From the NCBI GenBank assembly GCA_003246205.1, contig QKBC01000003.1, positions 1 to 64,000 of the forward strand: a stretch of DNA of 64,000 nucleotides, given 5' to 3'. This document shows, piece after piece, positions 49,334-59,819 of this stretch. Made by a program: the position numbers and the translations under genes. Within the stretch, counting starts at the first letter, position 1. Every line of letters starts with the position of its first letter. Source of the stretch: Flavobacterium haoranii (lineage in GTDB: Bacteria; Bacteroidota; Bacteroidia; Flavobacteriales; Flavobacteriaceae). The notes under the pieces are model-generated. The model was given only the letters and a program-made list of their open reading frames with translations, was not told the DNA's origin and did no database searches.

Positions 49334-52168
49334 ATGTCTGATAAAAGAGTTATAAGAATCAACAAAGTTTTAAGGGAATTAAACATTTCTCTTGATAGAG
49401 CTGTGGACTTTTTGAAAGAGAAAGGGCATGAAATAGAATCAAGTCCTAATGCTAAGGTCTCTCAAGAGGAGTATGATGTCTTATGTCAACAGTTTTCTGC
49501 AGATAAAGGCAAAAAAGAAGCTTCTATTGAAGTGAGTGAAGAGAAGAAGAAAGAAAAAGAAGCTTTGAAGCGAGAGTTGGAAAGAGAATTAGAACTAAAA
49601 CGTCAGCAGGAGGAAAAGTTAAGGCAAGAGCAAGAAATTATAAAAGCAAAAGCTGTTGTCTCGGCTCCTAAGGCTGTAGGTAAAATTGATTTAAATCCAT
49701 CTAAGCAAGAAGAAAAAGCAGAAGTAGAAGAACAGAAAGCATCAGAAGAAGTAAAGCCTGAAGAAACTAAAACTGTTGAGGAAGTAACTCCGCCTGTTCA
49801 AGTAGCTGCTCAAAAAGAAGAGCCTGTTCAAAAACAGGAAGAAAAGAAAGAAGAAGGCAAAAAAGCAGAGGGGCTAATTATTGAAGACGAAAAAATTCAG
49901 ACTCAATATAAAAAACTTTCAGGAGCAACATTTACAGGACAAAAAATCGATTTGTCTCAGTTTGAAAAGCCTAAAAAGAAAAAAGAAGATAATAAAAAAG
50001 ACTTCAAAAAAGGCCATAATAACGCCGGAAATAACCAAAATCAGAACCAAGGACAACAAGGTCAAGGCCAAGGACATAATAACAACAACAATAACGCTAA
50101 AAAAGAAGGTGGAGCAGCTGATAATAAAAACAGACGTAAGCGTATTGTAAAACCGGTTCAAGGTGGTGGAAATAATCAAAACCAACAACAAGGAGGTAAA
50201 AAAGATTTTAGCAAAGATCGTTTCAATAAAGGTAAAAAACCAATAATACAAAAGGTTGAACCTACTGAAGAAGAAGTTAAAAATCAAATTAAAGAAACAC
50301 TTGAAAGACTTCAAGGAAAAGGTAATAAATCGAAAGCTGCTAAATATCGTAAAGATAAACGTGAGACTCACCGTCAACGTTTAGACGAAGAAATGCAACA
50401 ACAAGATTTAGAAAGCAAAATCTTGAAAGTAACCGAGTTTGTTACGGTAGGTGAAATTGCAACTATGATGGATGTGCCGATTACAAAAGTTATCGGAACG
50501 TGTATGTCGTTAGGGATCATGGTAACCATGAATCAACGTTTAGATGCAGAAACATTGTCTATTGTAGCAGATGAGTTTGGTTATCAAGTTGAATTTATCA
50601 CAACAGATATTGAAGAAGCAATTGAAGAAGTTGAAGATAAACCGGAAGATTTAGAAGAACGTGCGCCAATTGTTACCGTAATGGGACACGTTGACCACGG
50701 TAAAACCTCATTCTTGGATTATGTTCGTAAGACTAATGTAATTGCGGGTGAATCCGGAGGTATTACACAACATATCGGAGCATATTCTGTGAAACTGGAT
50801 GATGGTCAGAGAATCACATTTTTAGATACTCCGGGTCACGAAGCCTTTACAGCAATGCGTGCTCGTGGAGCTCAGGTAACTGATATTGCTATTATTGTAA
50901 TTGCTGCCGATGATGATATCATGCCGCAAACAAAAGAAGCAATTAGTCATGCCCAAGCAGCAGGAGTTCCTATGGTTTTTGCTATTAATAAGGTAGATAA
51001 GCCGACTGCTAATCCTGATAAGATTAAAGAAAAGTTGGCAGCTATGAATCTATTAGTTGAAGAATGGGGAGGAAAATACCAATCTCAAGATATTTCGGCA
51101 AAAACAGGTTTAGGAGTAAAAGAACTTTTAGAGAAAGTATTATTAGAGGCTGAAATCTTAGAACTAAAAGCAAATCCGAATAGATTGGCGCAAGGTACTG
51201 TGGTAGAAGCTCAGTTAGATAAGGGTAGAGGTTATGTAACAACTATCTTGGTTCAAACCGGAACTTTAAAAATCGGAGATTATGTGCTGGCAGGTAAACA
51301 TCACGGTAAAATACGTGCCATGTTTGATGAGCGCGGTCATAATATAAAAGAGGCAGGTCCGTCTACTCCGGTTTCTGTTTTAGGTTTAGATGGTGCACCG
51401 ACTGCAGGGGATAAGTTTAATGTTTATGAGGATGAAAGAGAAGCGAAACAAATTGCTGCAAAACGTACTCAATTGTTGCGTGAACAATCTGTTCGTACAC
51501 AAAAGCATATCACTTTGGCGGAAATCGGTCGTCGTATTGCTTTAGGACAGTTTAAAGAGTTGAATATTATTTTGAAAGGTGATGTGGATGGTTCTGTTGA
51601 AGCACTTTCTGATTCCTTCTCAAAATTGTCAACAGAAGAAATTCAGATTAATATTATCCATAAAGGTGTAGGAGCCATTACAGAGTCAGATGTATTGTTA
51701 GCTTCTGCTTCAGATGCTATTATTATCGGATTTAATGTTCGTCCGCAAGGAAGTGCAAAAAATTTGGCCGAAAAAGAAGAAATCGATATTCGTAACTATT
51801 CTATCATTTATGATGCAATTGACGATGTTAAAGATGCAATGGAAGGGATGTTGTCTCCTGAATTAAAAGAAGAGATTACAGGTACGGCTGAAGTTCGTGA
51901 AATATTTAAAATTTCAAAAGTGGGTACAATTGCCGGCTGTATGGTTACAGACGGAAAAATATTCAGAAATTCTAAAATACGTTTGATCAGAGAAGGAGTA
52001 GTTATTTATACAGGAGAATTAGCAACATTAAAACGTTTTAAAGATGATGTTAAAGAAGTTGCAAAAGGATACGATTGCGGTATGCAGATTAAAAACTACA
52101 ACGATTTGAAAGAATATGATACCATAGAAGCTTTCCAAGAAGTTGAAGTGAAAAAGAAATTAAAATAA
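49334..52168 (+). CDS. infB: Translation initiation factor IF-2
   Basis: This 944-residue IF-2 has an N-terminal IF2_N domain ([20 protein letters not shown]), then a highly charged Glu/Lys region and an Asn/Gln/Gly-rich low-complexity stretch (about residues 215-300). The GTPase domain has G1 [11 protein letters not shown]3 DTPGHEAF and G4 NKVDKP. Domains II-IV follow, ending with [20 protein letters not shown]. It brings initiator tRNA to the ribosome. The long disordered N-terminal region is typical of Bacteroidota. It is the last gene of the operon, and a perfect terminator follows. Confidence 0.98.
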   Translation: MSDKRVIRINKVLRELNISLDRAVDFLKEKGHEIESSPNAKVSQEEYDVLCQQFSADKGKKEASIEVSEEKKKEKEALKRELERELELKRQQEEKLRQEQEIIKAKAVVSAPKAVGKIDLNPSKQEEKAEVEEQKASEEVKPEETKTVEEVTPPVQVAAQKEEPVQKQEEKKEEGKKAEGLIIEDEKIQTQYKKLSGATFTGQKIDLSQFEKPKKKKEDNKKDFKKGHNNAGNNQNQNQGQQGQGQGHNNNNNNAKKEGGAADNKNRRKRIVKPVQGGGNNQNQQQGGKKDFSKDRFNKGKKPIIQKVEPTEEEVKNQIKETLERLQGKGNKSKAAKYRKDKRETHRQRLDEEMQQQDLESKILKVTEFVTVGEIATMMDVPITKVIGTCMSLGIMVTMNQRLDAETLSIVADEFGYQVEFITTDIEEAIEEVEDKPEDLEERAPIVTVMGHVDHGKTSFLDYVRKTNVIAGESGGITQHIGAYSVKLDDGQRITFLDTPGHEAFTAMRARGAQVTDIAIIVIAADDDIMPQTKEAISHAQAAGVPMVFAINKVDKPTANPDKIKEKLAAMNLLVEEWGGKYQSQDISAKTGLGVKELLEKVLLEAEILELKANPNRLAQGTVVEAQLDKGRGYVTTILVQTGTLKIGDYVLAGKHHGKIRAMFDERGHNIKEAGPSTPVSVLGLDGAPTAGDKFNVYEDEREAKQIAAKRTQLLREQSVRTQKHITLAEIGRRIALGQFKELNIILKGDVDGSVEALSDSFSKLSTEEIQINIIHKGVGAITESDVLLASASDAIIIGFNVRPQGSAKNLAEKEEIDIRNYSIIYDAIDDVKDAMEGMLSPELKEEITGTAEVREIFKISKVGTIAGCMVTDGKIFRNSKIRLIREGVVIYTGELATLKRFKDDVKEVAKGYDCGMQIKNYNDLKEYDTIEAFQEVEVKKKLK

Positions 52169-52186
52169 TATAATTTATTACGTAAT

Positions 52187-52218
52187 AAAAAAGCCTAAAC
52201 TTAAGTTTAGGCTTTTTT
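52187..52218. terminator. Bidirectional terminator after infB
   Basis: A perfect 32-bp palindrome has the stem AAAAAAGCCTAAACTT and its complement, giving six T on either strand. It lies 18 bp past infB and also faces the convergent SPOR gene. Confidence 0.93.
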
Positions 52219-52276
52219 GTTTTTATACAGGATTTTTTCTAGAAAAGTCTTCTTAATATTTTATTAATAGCGGGGT

Positions 52277-52666
52277 TTATTTTCCGGGTTTAATTAGTAA
52301 AGATGTAGGGTATTTCTTCTTTATTTCTAGCAAAGCCTTTTCAGCATGTAGACGTGATTTGTAGTTGCCGACATAGACTTTATAAGTAGGGTTGGTATAC
52401 ACAATTGTGCCCTCTATATCTTTAAAATCTCGTTTAAATGCGTTTAATTGATTTTTAGCATCTGAGCTGTTTCCATAAAATATTTGTATCTTATAACTAT
52501 CATTTATTGATAAATTTGCATTGATTTTGGCTTTTTCTTCCAATAATTCTGTAAATTTTTCATTTTGATTCAGAGTGGTTTTTCCTTCTTGGGCATGTAT
52601 ACTAATTGAGATGAAAGAAGTAATAATAGTTATTTTAATTAATCGTTGAAAGGCTAAATTTCTCAT
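52277..52666 (-). CDS. SPOR-domain periplasmic protein
   Basis: Starting at the ATG at 52666, this 129-residue protein has a signal peptide (MRNLAFQRLI through SIHAQ) and a C-terminal SPOR domain: YKIQIFYGNSSDAKNQLNAF, then YKVYVGNYKSRLHAEKALLE and LLIKPGK. SPOR domains bind denuded septal peptidoglycan. A longer frame from 52696 adds ten residues that are not leader-like. It is a single gene between two convergent or divergent operons. A cell-envelope role is likely. Confidence 0.88.
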   Translation of the reverse strand: MRNLAFQRLIKITIITSFISISIHAQEGKTTLNQNEKFTELLEEKAKINANLSINDSYKIQIFYGNSSDAKNQLNAFKRDFKDIEGTIVYTNPTYKVYVGNYKSRLHAEKALLEIKKKYPTSLLIKPGK

Positions 52667-52791
52667 TTTGAATAGATATTTAAAGCAAAAATACAATTTA
52701 TCTTATTATTCGAGAACGGTAGGGTTATTTAGAATAAATATAAATTGCATTTTAAGATAAAATTAAGGTTTCTATAATAGTTCGAATGTCG

Positions 52792-52799
52792 TATTTTTG
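52792..52799 (+). promoter_or_regulatory. Candidate -7 box of the act-cox operon
   Basis: TATTTTTG matches TAnnTTTG and lies 86 bp upstream of the actA ATG. No exact TTTG is present at -33. The leader after it has a weak AGTGT/ACACT hairpin. Confidence 0.55.
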
Positions 52800-52885
52800 T
52801 CGGAGTTTAAAATAAAGTGTGGTAATAAACACTAGACTTTCAGTGCTAAAACCATACCAAAAATGACACGATAATCATAATAAAT

Positions 52886-54190
52886 ATGAAAAAGGTGGGT
52901 AACCATAAATCATTTTCAAAGATTTTCTTCAGTTTAGCGCTAACGCTATCTTTTTCTTTATCTGTATTTTCTCAAGATGCTGCTCCGGAAGCTGCTGCAG
53001 GAGCTGGTGATCCGGCAAAAGGTAAAGAGTTGTTTAATACCAATTGTGCTGCTTGTCATAAATTAGACAAAAAAGCTGTAGGCCCTGCTTTAAGAGGGGT
53101 TGCGGATAAGTATGACAAAGAGTGGGTCTATAAGTGGGTTCACAACAGTGCTGAGTTAATTAAAGCTGGCGATGCGCAAGCGATAAAAGTGTTTGAAGAA
53201 AACGGGAAGGTGCCTATGACGGCTTTTCCTCAATTGTCAAATCAGGATATTGACAATATTTTAGCGTATACATCTGAACCTGCTGCGCAACCTAAAGAAA
53301 CGGCGTCTGTTCCGGATGCTGGTGGTAAAACTCAGGATACTTCTTCGGGTATCTCGAATGAAGTGATTTTGGGAGCATTGACGTTAGTTTTGGCTATGCT
53401 TGTTGTAATGTTGTTGTTAGTGAACAATGTTTTAAGAAGAATTGCTAAAGCAAATGGAATTGAAATTGGTGCTTCTGAAAAATCATTGCCATTGTGGAAA
53501 GCATTTGCTAGAAATCAATTTTTAGTATTGTCTTCTGTGGTGATTTTCTTGTTAGTAGCGGCTTATTTTGTGTACGGCTATTTAATGCAGGTTGGTGTGG
53601 ATCAGGGATACGCTCCTGTTCAGCCAATTCATTATTCGCACAAAATTCATGCTGGTGACAATGGTATTGATTGTAAATACTGTCACTCGTCAGCTAGAGT
53701 TAGTAAAACTTCGGGAATTCCTTCATTGAATGTTTGTATGAACTGTCATAAGAATATTGCAGAGGTTGCTGAGTCGACAGCTACTCCTGAGCATTCTAAA
53801 GCATTCTATGATGAGCAAATTCAAAAATTATATGCGGCTGTTGGTTGGGATCCGGCTAAACAAGCTTATACTGGAAAAACACAACCGGTAAAATGGGTGA
53901 GAATTCATAATCTTCCGGATTTTGTATACTTTAATCACTCTCAACACGTAACAGTAGCTGGAGTTGAATGTCAAAAATGTCACGGACCTGTTGAGACTTA
54001 TGAAGTTATGGAGCAATTTGCGCCATTAACAATGGGTTGGTGTATAAACTGTCATAGAGAAACTAATGTGAAAGTTGAGGATAATGAATACTATAAAAAG
54101 ATTCATGAAGAACTTTCTAAAAAGTATGGTGTTGACAAGTTGACAGCAGCTCAAATGGGAGGATTAGAATGTGGTAAATGTCACTATTAA
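52886..54190 (+). CDS. actA: Alternative complex III subunit A, hexaheme cytochrome c
   Basis: This 434-residue protein has a signal peptide (ending FSLSVFSQ), a monoheme cytochrome c domain (CAACH, C54-H58) with the distal Met region KVPMTAFPQL, two membrane segments (about residues 157-180 and 210-232), and then a multiheme part with CKYCH (near 263), CMNCH, CQKCH, CINCH and CGKCH. That gives six c-type heme sites. ActA usually has five, so here a monoheme cytochrome c is fused to the N-terminus, as also reported in some Bacteroidota. It carries electrons from the quinol-oxidising core of the complex to periplasmic acceptors. Confidence 0.93.
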   Translation: MKKVGNHKSFSKIFFSLALTLSFSLSVFSQDAAPEAAAGAGDPAKGKELFNTNCAACHKLDKKAVGPALRGVADKYDKEWVYKWVHNSAELIKAGDAQAIKVFEENGKVPMTAFPQLSNQDIDNILAYTSEPAAQPKETASVPDAGGKTQDTSSGISNEVILGALTLVLAMLVVMLLLVNNVLRRIAKANGIEIGASEKSLPLWKAFARNQFLVLSSVVIFLLVAAYFVYGYLMQVGVDQGYAPVQPIHYSHKIHAGDNGIDCKYCHSSARVSKTSGIPSLNVCMNCHKNIAEVAESTATPEHSKAFYDEQIQKLYAAVGWDPAKQAYTGKTQPVKWVRIHNLPDFVYFNHSQHVTVAGVECQKCHGPVETYEVMEQFAPLTMGWCINCHRETNVKVEDNEYYKKIHEELSKKYGVDKLTAAQMGGLECGKCHY

Positions 54191-54225
54191 TAAATTAATT
54201 TAAGAAGCTAATATCGATATATAAT

Positions 54226-57200
54226 ATGGCATCAAACAAAAAATACTGGAAAAGTGTTGAGGAACTAAATGAAAATAGTTCTATTGTTGAGACGCTAAGA
54301 AACAATGAGTTTGTTGAGCAAATTCCTGTGGATGAATTTTTAGGGAATAAAGAGAATTTATCAACAGCTGGAACAACTCGTCGTGACTTTTTGAAATACG
54401 TAGGTTTTAGTACGGCTGCTGCTTCTTTGGCTGCTTGTGAAGGACCTGTTGTAAAATCAATTCCTTATGTGGTACAACCTGAAGAAATTATTCCTGGTGT
54501 TGCAGATTATTATGCAACAACTGTTGCGGATGGTTTTGATTTTGCAAACATTTTAATCAAAACGCGTGAAGGGCGTCCGATTAAAGTTGAAAACAATAAA
54601 TTAGAAGGAGCTGTTTCTGGTGCAAATGCCAGAGTTCATGCTTCAGTTTTGTCTTTATATGACAGTTTGCGTTTAAAACAGCCGAAAATTGCAGGTAAAG
54701 ATGCAACTTGGGCTGAAGTAACGGCAAAAATCAAAGCGAGTTTAGATGAGGCTAATGGAAAAGGTGGTAATGTAGTAGTTTTAACTTCTACAACGGCTAG
54801 CCCTTCTACAGAGGCTTTATTGGCTGAATTAAAAGCTAAATATCCAACTGTAAAACAAGTGGTTTATGATGCTGTTTCTGAATCAAATGCTTTAGATGCT
54901 TTTGAAACGGTTTATGGTGTTAGAGGTTTTGCAGGGTATGATTTTTCTAAAGCAGATGTCATCGTTTCTGTAGGTGCTGACTTCTTAGGAGATTGGCAAG
55001 GTGGAGGATACGATGCTAGTTATGCTAAAGGAAGAATTCCTAAAAACGGAAAAATGTCTAAGCATATCCAGATGGAGGCTAATATGTCTTTAGCTGGTGC
55101 GAATGCTGATAAACGTATACCTTTAACAGTTGCTCAACAAAAACAAGCATTAGTAGAGTTATACAGTGCTGTTGCTGGAGGAGCTGGTTCTGGATTGAAA
55201 AATGCAGAAGTAGCTAAAGCTGCTCAACAGTTGAAAACTGCCGGTTCTAAAGGTGTTGTGGTGACTGGTCTGGATGATTTAGATGCTCAATTATTAGTGT
55301 TAGCAATTAATGCTGTAATTAATTCTGAAGCATTTAATCCAAGTGCTACGAAATTAGTTAGAAAAGGTAATGCTAAAGAGGTAGCTCAATTAGTAGCTGA
55401 CATGAAGGCAGGTTCGGTTCATACTTTGATTATGAATGGTGTGAATCCTGTTTATACTTTAGCAAATGCAAAAGATTTTGCTGAGGGTCTTAAAAAAGTA
55501 AAATTATCAGTTGCTTTCTCTTTAAAAGAAGATGAAACGGCTGCTTTAACAACAATAGCTGCTGCAGTTCCGCATTATTTAGAGTCTTGGGGAGATGCAT
55601 CTTTAGTGAGAGGTCACTATAGTATTATGCAGCCAACTATTCGTCCATTATTTGATACAAAACAATTCCAAGAAGTGTTATTGAGTTTGTTGGGTAATAG
55701 TACAGCTTATTATGATTATTTAAAAGGTTTCGCACCTACTCAATTAGGTGGTAAATCTTGGAATCAAACAGTTCATGATGGTTTTGCTCAAACTGAAGTT
55801 GCTCCGTTAACGGCTGCTTCTTTTGATGCTTCTGCTTCTGCTTCTAAATTAGCTTCTGCTAAATCTTCAGGATTAGAATTAGTATTGTATACTAAAACAG
55901 GAATGGGTGATGGACAACAAGCTAATAACCCATGGTTACAAGAGTTTCCGGATCCGATTACAAGAGTGTCTTGGGATAACTATGTAACTGTTTCTAAAAA
56001 AGATGCTGAAGCATTAAAATTAGAAAACTGGAATGTAGCAAATGGTGGTTTGAATGGTAGTTACGCAACTTTAAAAGTAGGAGATACTACCTTAACTAAA
56101 GTTCCTGTAGTTATTCAACCGGGTCAAGCTGTTGGAACTGTAGGTTTGGCTTTCGGTTATGGTAAAACTGCTGGTTTAAAAGAAGAAATGCAAGTAGGTG
56201 TTAATGCTTACGCTCTTTATAATGAATTTAATGCTGTTCAAAATGTTACTGTAACTAAAGAAGAAGGTGATGAGCATGAGTTTGCTTGCGTTCAGTTGCA
56301 AAAAACATTAATGGGTAGAGGTGATATTATTAAAGAAACTACTTTAGAAATTTTTAATACTAAAGATGCTGAAGTTTGGAATCCTGTTCCGTTAGTGTCT
56401 TTAGATCACAAAGAAACTCCTTCAACAGAAGTAGATCTTTGGGAATCTTTTGATAGAAGCGTTGCGCATCACTTTAATTTATCAATTGACTTAAATGCTT
56501 GTACAGGTTGTGGTGCTTGTGTGATTGCTTGTCATGCTGAAAACAACGTTCCTGTAGTAGGTAAGTCTGAAGTAAGAAGAAGCCGTGATATGCACTGGTT
56601 GCGTATTGATAGATACTATTCTTCTCAAGATACGTTTGAAGGAGATGTTGAGTTGAAAGAGAATACATCAGGAATGATGAACTCGATAGAAACATTCAGA
56701 GGTATGGAAGATCCTGCTGATAACCCTCAGGTAGCTTTCCAACCGGTAATGTGTCAACACTGTAATCACGCTCCTTGTGAAACAGTTTGTCCTGTTGCTG
56801 CAACTTCTCATGGTAGAGAAGGTCAAAATCACATGGCTTATAACCGTTGTGTAGGTACTCGTTACTGTGCAAACAACTGTCCATATAAAGTACGTCGTTT
56901 CAACTGGTTCTTGTATAACAAGAATAGTGAATTTGATTACCACATGAATGACGATTTAGGTCGTATGGTATTGAATCCGGATGTTAACGTACGTTCTCGT
57001 GGGGTGATGGAAAAATGTTCTATGTGTATCCAAATGACACAAGCTTCTAAATTAAAAGCAAAACGTGAAGGAAGACCTGTTAAAGATGAGGAATTCCAAA
57101 CAGCTTGTTCTGCGGCTTGTTCTAGTGGTGCAATGGTATTTGGAGATGTTAACGATAAAGAAAGTGAAGTGGCTAAATTAGCTGAAGATGCAAGAATGTA

Positions 57201-57270
57201 TCATTTACTAGAACATATCGGAACAAAACCGAATGTATTCTATCACGTAAAAGTTAGAAACGAAAAATAA
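54226..57270 (+). CDS. actB: Alternative complex III subunit B, molybdopterin-like/Fe-S protein
   Basis: This 1014-residue protein has a twin-arginine-type leader after a hydrophilic N-terminus (TTRRDFLKYVGFSTAAAS). A large molybdopterin-oxidoreductase-like domain follows (about residues 80-730), with no visible Cys/Sec cofactor ligand. The C-terminal ferredoxin-like domain carries four Cys clusters: CTGCGACVIAC, CQHCNHAPCETVCP, CVGTRYCANNCPYK and CSMCIQ with CSAACSS. This is the ActB fusion (B1+B2) of alternative complex III, in which the pterin-like domain has lost its cofactor and the Fe-S domain relays electrons to ActA. Confidence 0.94.
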   Translation: MASNKKYWKSVEELNENSSIVETLRNNEFVEQIPVDEFLGNKENLSTAGTTRRDFLKYVGFSTAAASLAACEGPVVKSIPYVVQPEEIIPGVADYYATTVADGFDFANILIKTREGRPIKVENNKLEGAVSGANARVHASVLSLYDSLRLKQPKIAGKDATWAEVTAKIKASLDEANGKGGNVVVLTSTTASPSTEALLAELKAKYPTVKQVVYDAVSESNALDAFETVYGVRGFAGYDFSKADVIVSVGADFLGDWQGGGYDASYAKGRIPKNGKMSKHIQMEANMSLAGANADKRIPLTVAQQKQALVELYSAVAGGAGSGLKNAEVAKAAQQLKTAGSKGVVVTGLDDLDAQLLVLAINAVINSEAFNPSATKLVRKGNAKEVAQLVADMKAGSVHTLIMNGVNPVYTLANAKDFAEGLKKVKLSVAFSLKEDETAALTTIAAAVPHYLESWGDASLVRGHYSIMQPTIRPLFDTKQFQEVLLSLLGNSTAYYDYLKGFAPTQLGGKSWNQTVHDGFAQTEVAPLTAASFDASASASKLASAKSSGLELVLYTKTGMGDGQQANNPWLQEFPDPITRVSWDNYVTVSKKDAEALKLENWNVANGGLNGSYATLKVGDTTLTKVPVVIQPGQAVGTVGLAFGYGKTAGLKEEMQVGVNAYALYNEFNAVQNVTVTKEEGDEHEFACVQLQKTLMGRGDIIKETTLEIFNTKDAEVWNPVPLVSLDHKETPSTEVDLWESFDRSVAHHFNLSIDLNACTGCGACVIACHAENNVPVVGKSEVRRSRDMHWLRIDRYYSSQDTFEGDVELKENTSGMMNSIETFRGMEDPADNPQVAFQPVMCQHCNHAPCETVCPVAATSHGREGQNHMAYNRCVGTRYCANNCPYKVRRFNWFLYNKNSEFDYHMNDDLGRMVLNPDVNVRSRGVMEKCSMCIQMTQASKLKAKREGRPVKDEEFQTACSAACSSGAMVFGDVNDKESEVAKLAEDARMYHLLEHIGTKPNVFYHVKVRNEK

Positions 57271-57301
57271 TTATTAATTAACAGAAACAATATAAAGGAT
57301 T

Positions 57302-58711
57302 ATGTCGTCTCATTACGAAGCACCCATTAGAAAACCTTTAGTGGTAGGAAACAAATCTTATCACGATGTTACGGTAGACGTTGCTAAACCTGTAGAAGGT
57401 CGTGCAAATAAGCAATGGTGGATTGTATTTTCGATAGCATTTGCTGCTTTCTTATACGGTTTAGGCTGTATGATTTATACAGTATCTACTGGTATTGGTA
57501 CTTGGGGTTTAAATAAAACAATTGGCTGGGCCTGGGATATCACCAACTTCGTTTGGTGGGTAGGTATTGGTCACGCCGGAACACTTATCTCTGCAGTATT
57601 ATTATTATTCCGTCAAAAATGGAGAATGGCCATTAACCGTTCTGCAGAAGCAATGACGATTTTCTCGGTAATGCAGGCAGGTTTATTCCCAATCATTCAC
57701 ATGGGACGTCCATGGTTAGGGTATTGGGTATTGCCAATTCCGAACCAATTTGGTTCATTATGGGTTAACTTTAACTCTCCGTTATTATGGGACGTATTTG
57801 CGATCTCGACATATTTATCAGTATCATTAGTTTTCTGGTGGACTGGTTTATTGCCTGACTTCGCTATGCTTCGTGATAGAGCTGTTACTCCTTTTACAAA
57901 AAGAGTTTATTCTACATTATCGTTCGGTTGGAGTGGTAGAGCTAAAGACTGGCAACGTTTTGAAGAGGTTTCTCTTGTATTAGCCGGTTTAGCAACTCCA
58001 CTTGTACTTTCTGTACACACAATCGTATCTTTTGACTTTGCAACGTCTGTAATTCCTGGTTGGCATACAACTATCTTACCGCCGTATTTCGTTGCTGGAG
58101 CAATTTTCTCTGGATTCGCAATGGTGCAAACCTTGTTGATCATTATGAGAAAAGTTTCTAATCTTGAAGATTATATTACATTACAACATATTGAATTGAT
58201 GAATCTTATCATTATGATTACAGGTTCAATCGTAGGTACTGCTTATATTACTGAGCTATTTATTGCTTGGTATTCAGGAGTTGAGTATGAACAATATGCG
58301 TTTTTGAATAGAGCGACAGGACCTTATTGGTGGGCATACTTATGTATGATGAGTTTTAATGTTGTTTCGCCTCAGGTAATGTGGTTTAAGAAGATCAGAA
58401 CAAGTATTGCCGCTTCATTTATTATATCGATTGTTGTAAATATTGGTATGTGGTTCGAGCGTTTTGTAATCATTGTTTCGTCATTACATAGAGATTATTT
58501 ACCTTCTTCATGGACAATGTTCCAGCCAACTTTTGTGGATGCGGGTATTTATATAGGAACTATTGGATTCTTCTTTGTATTGTTCTTATTATATTCAAGA
58601 AGTTTCCCTGTAATTGCACAAGCTGAAGTTAAAACTATTTTGAAGTCTTCAGGTGATAATTATAAAAAAGAAAGAGAATTAAACGGTCACAATCATTCTG
58701 ATAATCATTAA
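57302..58711 (+). CDS. actC: Alternative complex III subunit C, NrfD-like quinol-binding subunit
   Basis: This 469-residue protein is a polytopic membrane protein of the NrfD/PsrC family with about ten membrane segments (for example WWIVFSIAFAAFLYGLGCMI and FVWWVGIGHAGTLISAVLLL). ActC is a quinol-oxidising membrane subunit of complex III. It starts 31 bp after actB and ends 4 bp before actD. The soluble ends are short, with a His-rich C-terminus (NGHNHSDNH). Confidence 0.95.
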   Translation: MSSHYEAPIRKPLVVGNKSYHDVTVDVAKPVEGRANKQWWIVFSIAFAAFLYGLGCMIYTVSTGIGTWGLNKTIGWAWDITNFVWWVGIGHAGTLISAVLLLFRQKWRMAINRSAEAMTIFSVMQAGLFPIIHMGRPWLGYWVLPIPNQFGSLWVNFNSPLLWDVFAISTYLSVSLVFWWTGLLPDFAMLRDRAVTPFTKRVYSTLSFGWSGRAKDWQRFEEVSLVLAGLATPLVLSVHTIVSFDFATSVIPGWHTTILPPYFVAGAIFSGFAMVQTLLIIMRKVSNLEDYITLQHIELMNLIIMITGSIVGTAYITELFIAWYSGVEYEQYAFLNRATGPYWWAYLCMMSFNVVSPQVMWFKKIRTSIAASFIISIVVNIGMWFERFVIIVSSLHRDYLPSSWTMFQPTFVDAGIYIGTIGFFFVLFLLYSRSFPVIAQAEVKTILKSSGDNYKKERELNGHNHSDNH

Positions 58712-58715
58712 TATC

Positions 58716-59240
58716 ATGAGTAATAAAGTTATACACGCTATATATAATGATGATGATGTGTTAATGGATGCTGTTAAACAAACAAGAGCAGCTCATCATC
58801 ATATTGAAGAGGTTTATACACCTTTTCCGGTTCACGGTTTAGATAAAGCTATGGGATTAGCTCCTACACGTATTGCGATTGCTTCATTTATTTATGGATT
58901 AACTGGGCTTGCTGTTTACACAGCCTTGATAAACTATGTGATGATTAATGATTGGCCTCAAGATATTGGTGGTAAACCAAGTTTTAGTTTTATTGATAAT
59001 ATGCCAGCTTTTGTGCCTATTATGTTTGAAGGAACAGTTTTCTTTGCAGCTCACTTAATGGTTATTACTTTTTATATGAGAAGTAAATTATGGCCATTTA
59101 AAAAAGCGGAAAACCCGGATGTAAGAACTACTGATGATCATTTTTTAATGGAAGTTGGAGTTCATGGTAATGAAGAAGAATTAGTTTCTTTCTTTAAATC
59201 TACAGGAGCAGTTGAAGTAAAAGTAATTGAAAAGCATTAA
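58716..59240 (+). CDS. actD: Alternative complex III subunit D (DUF3341)
   Basis: This 174-residue protein is the DUF3341 family. It has a short N-terminal ferredoxin-like segment (HAIYNDDDVLMDAVKQTRAA), a conserved YTPFPVHGLDKAMGL motif, two membrane segments (about residues 55-78 and 95-120), and a soluble end. ActD is an accessory subunit of the membrane part of alternative complex III. The gene order confirms the assignment. Confidence 0.95.
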   Translation: MSNKVIHAIYNDDDVLMDAVKQTRAAHHHIEEVYTPFPVHGLDKAMGLAPTRIAIASFIYGLTGLAVYTALINYVMINDWPQDIGGKPSFSFIDNMPAFVPIMFEGTVFFAAHLMVITFYMRSKLWPFKKAENPDVRTTDDHFLMEVGVHGNEEELVSFFKSTGAVEVKVIEKH

Positions 59241-59245
59241 CAAGT

Positions 59246-59791
59246 ATGAAAAGCTTATATAAAATTGTAGCTGTAGTTGGTTTATCAATTGTTGCAACTT
59301 CTTGTTTCAACAAAAATAAGCCTAACTATCAATTTTTTCCAAACATGTATGAAGCGGTTCCTTACGAAACCTATTCAGAGCATGATGTTTTTAAAGGAGG
59401 TAAAGAAGGACAGTTACCTGTAGAAGGAACTATTAAAAGAGGTTTTGTTCCTTATGAAATTCCTAATACACCTGAAGGTTATGCTTTAGCTAAAGCTACT
59501 TTAAAATCACCTTTAGATTCTCTTTCTCGTAATCCGGAGAACGGTAAAGCATTGTTCAATATCTATTGTGCAATTTGTCACGGAGAAAAAGGAGATGGTA
59601 AAGGAAATTTAGTAAAAAGAGAAAAATTCCTTGGGGTACCTAACTATAAAGATAGAGAAATTACAGAGGGAAGTATTTATCACGTAATAACTTATGGATT
59701 GAATGCCATGGGTTCTCATGCTAATCAATTGTCTCAAGAAGAGAGATGGCAAGTAGTAGATTACGTTTTAAAACTAAAATCAGAATTATAA
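59246..59791 (+). CDS. actE: Alternative complex III subunit E, monoheme cytochrome c lipoprotein
   Basis: This 181-residue protein has a lipoprotein signal (LSIVATSC, Cys at 20), a conserved NMYEAVPYETYS segment, and one c-type heme site (CAICHGEKGDG) with a distal Met in NAMGSHANQLS. It is the monoheme cytochrome subunit of alternative complex III and is anchored at the periplasmic face. It lies 5 bp after actD. Confidence 0.95.
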   Translation: MKSLYKIVAVVGLSIVATSCFNKNKPNYQFFPNMYEAVPYETYSEHDVFKGGKEGQLPVEGTIKRGFVPYEIPNTPEGYALAKATLKSPLDSLSRNPENGKALFNIYCAICHGEKGDGKGNLVKREKFLGVPNYKDREITEGSIYHVITYGLNAMGSHANQLSQEERWQVVDYVLKLKSEL

Positions 59792-59819
59792 TTGTAAAAC
59801 ACTTTTGAAAATAATTGAT

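Noticed and set aside
49881..50377. Open frames on both strands within the low-complexity part of infB
   Set aside because: They arise from the Lys/Asn/Gln-rich repeats of IF-2 and have no independent coding evidence.
56474..56943. Minus-strand open frames inside actB
   Set aside because: These are shadows opposite the Cys-rich ferredoxin domain of ActB.
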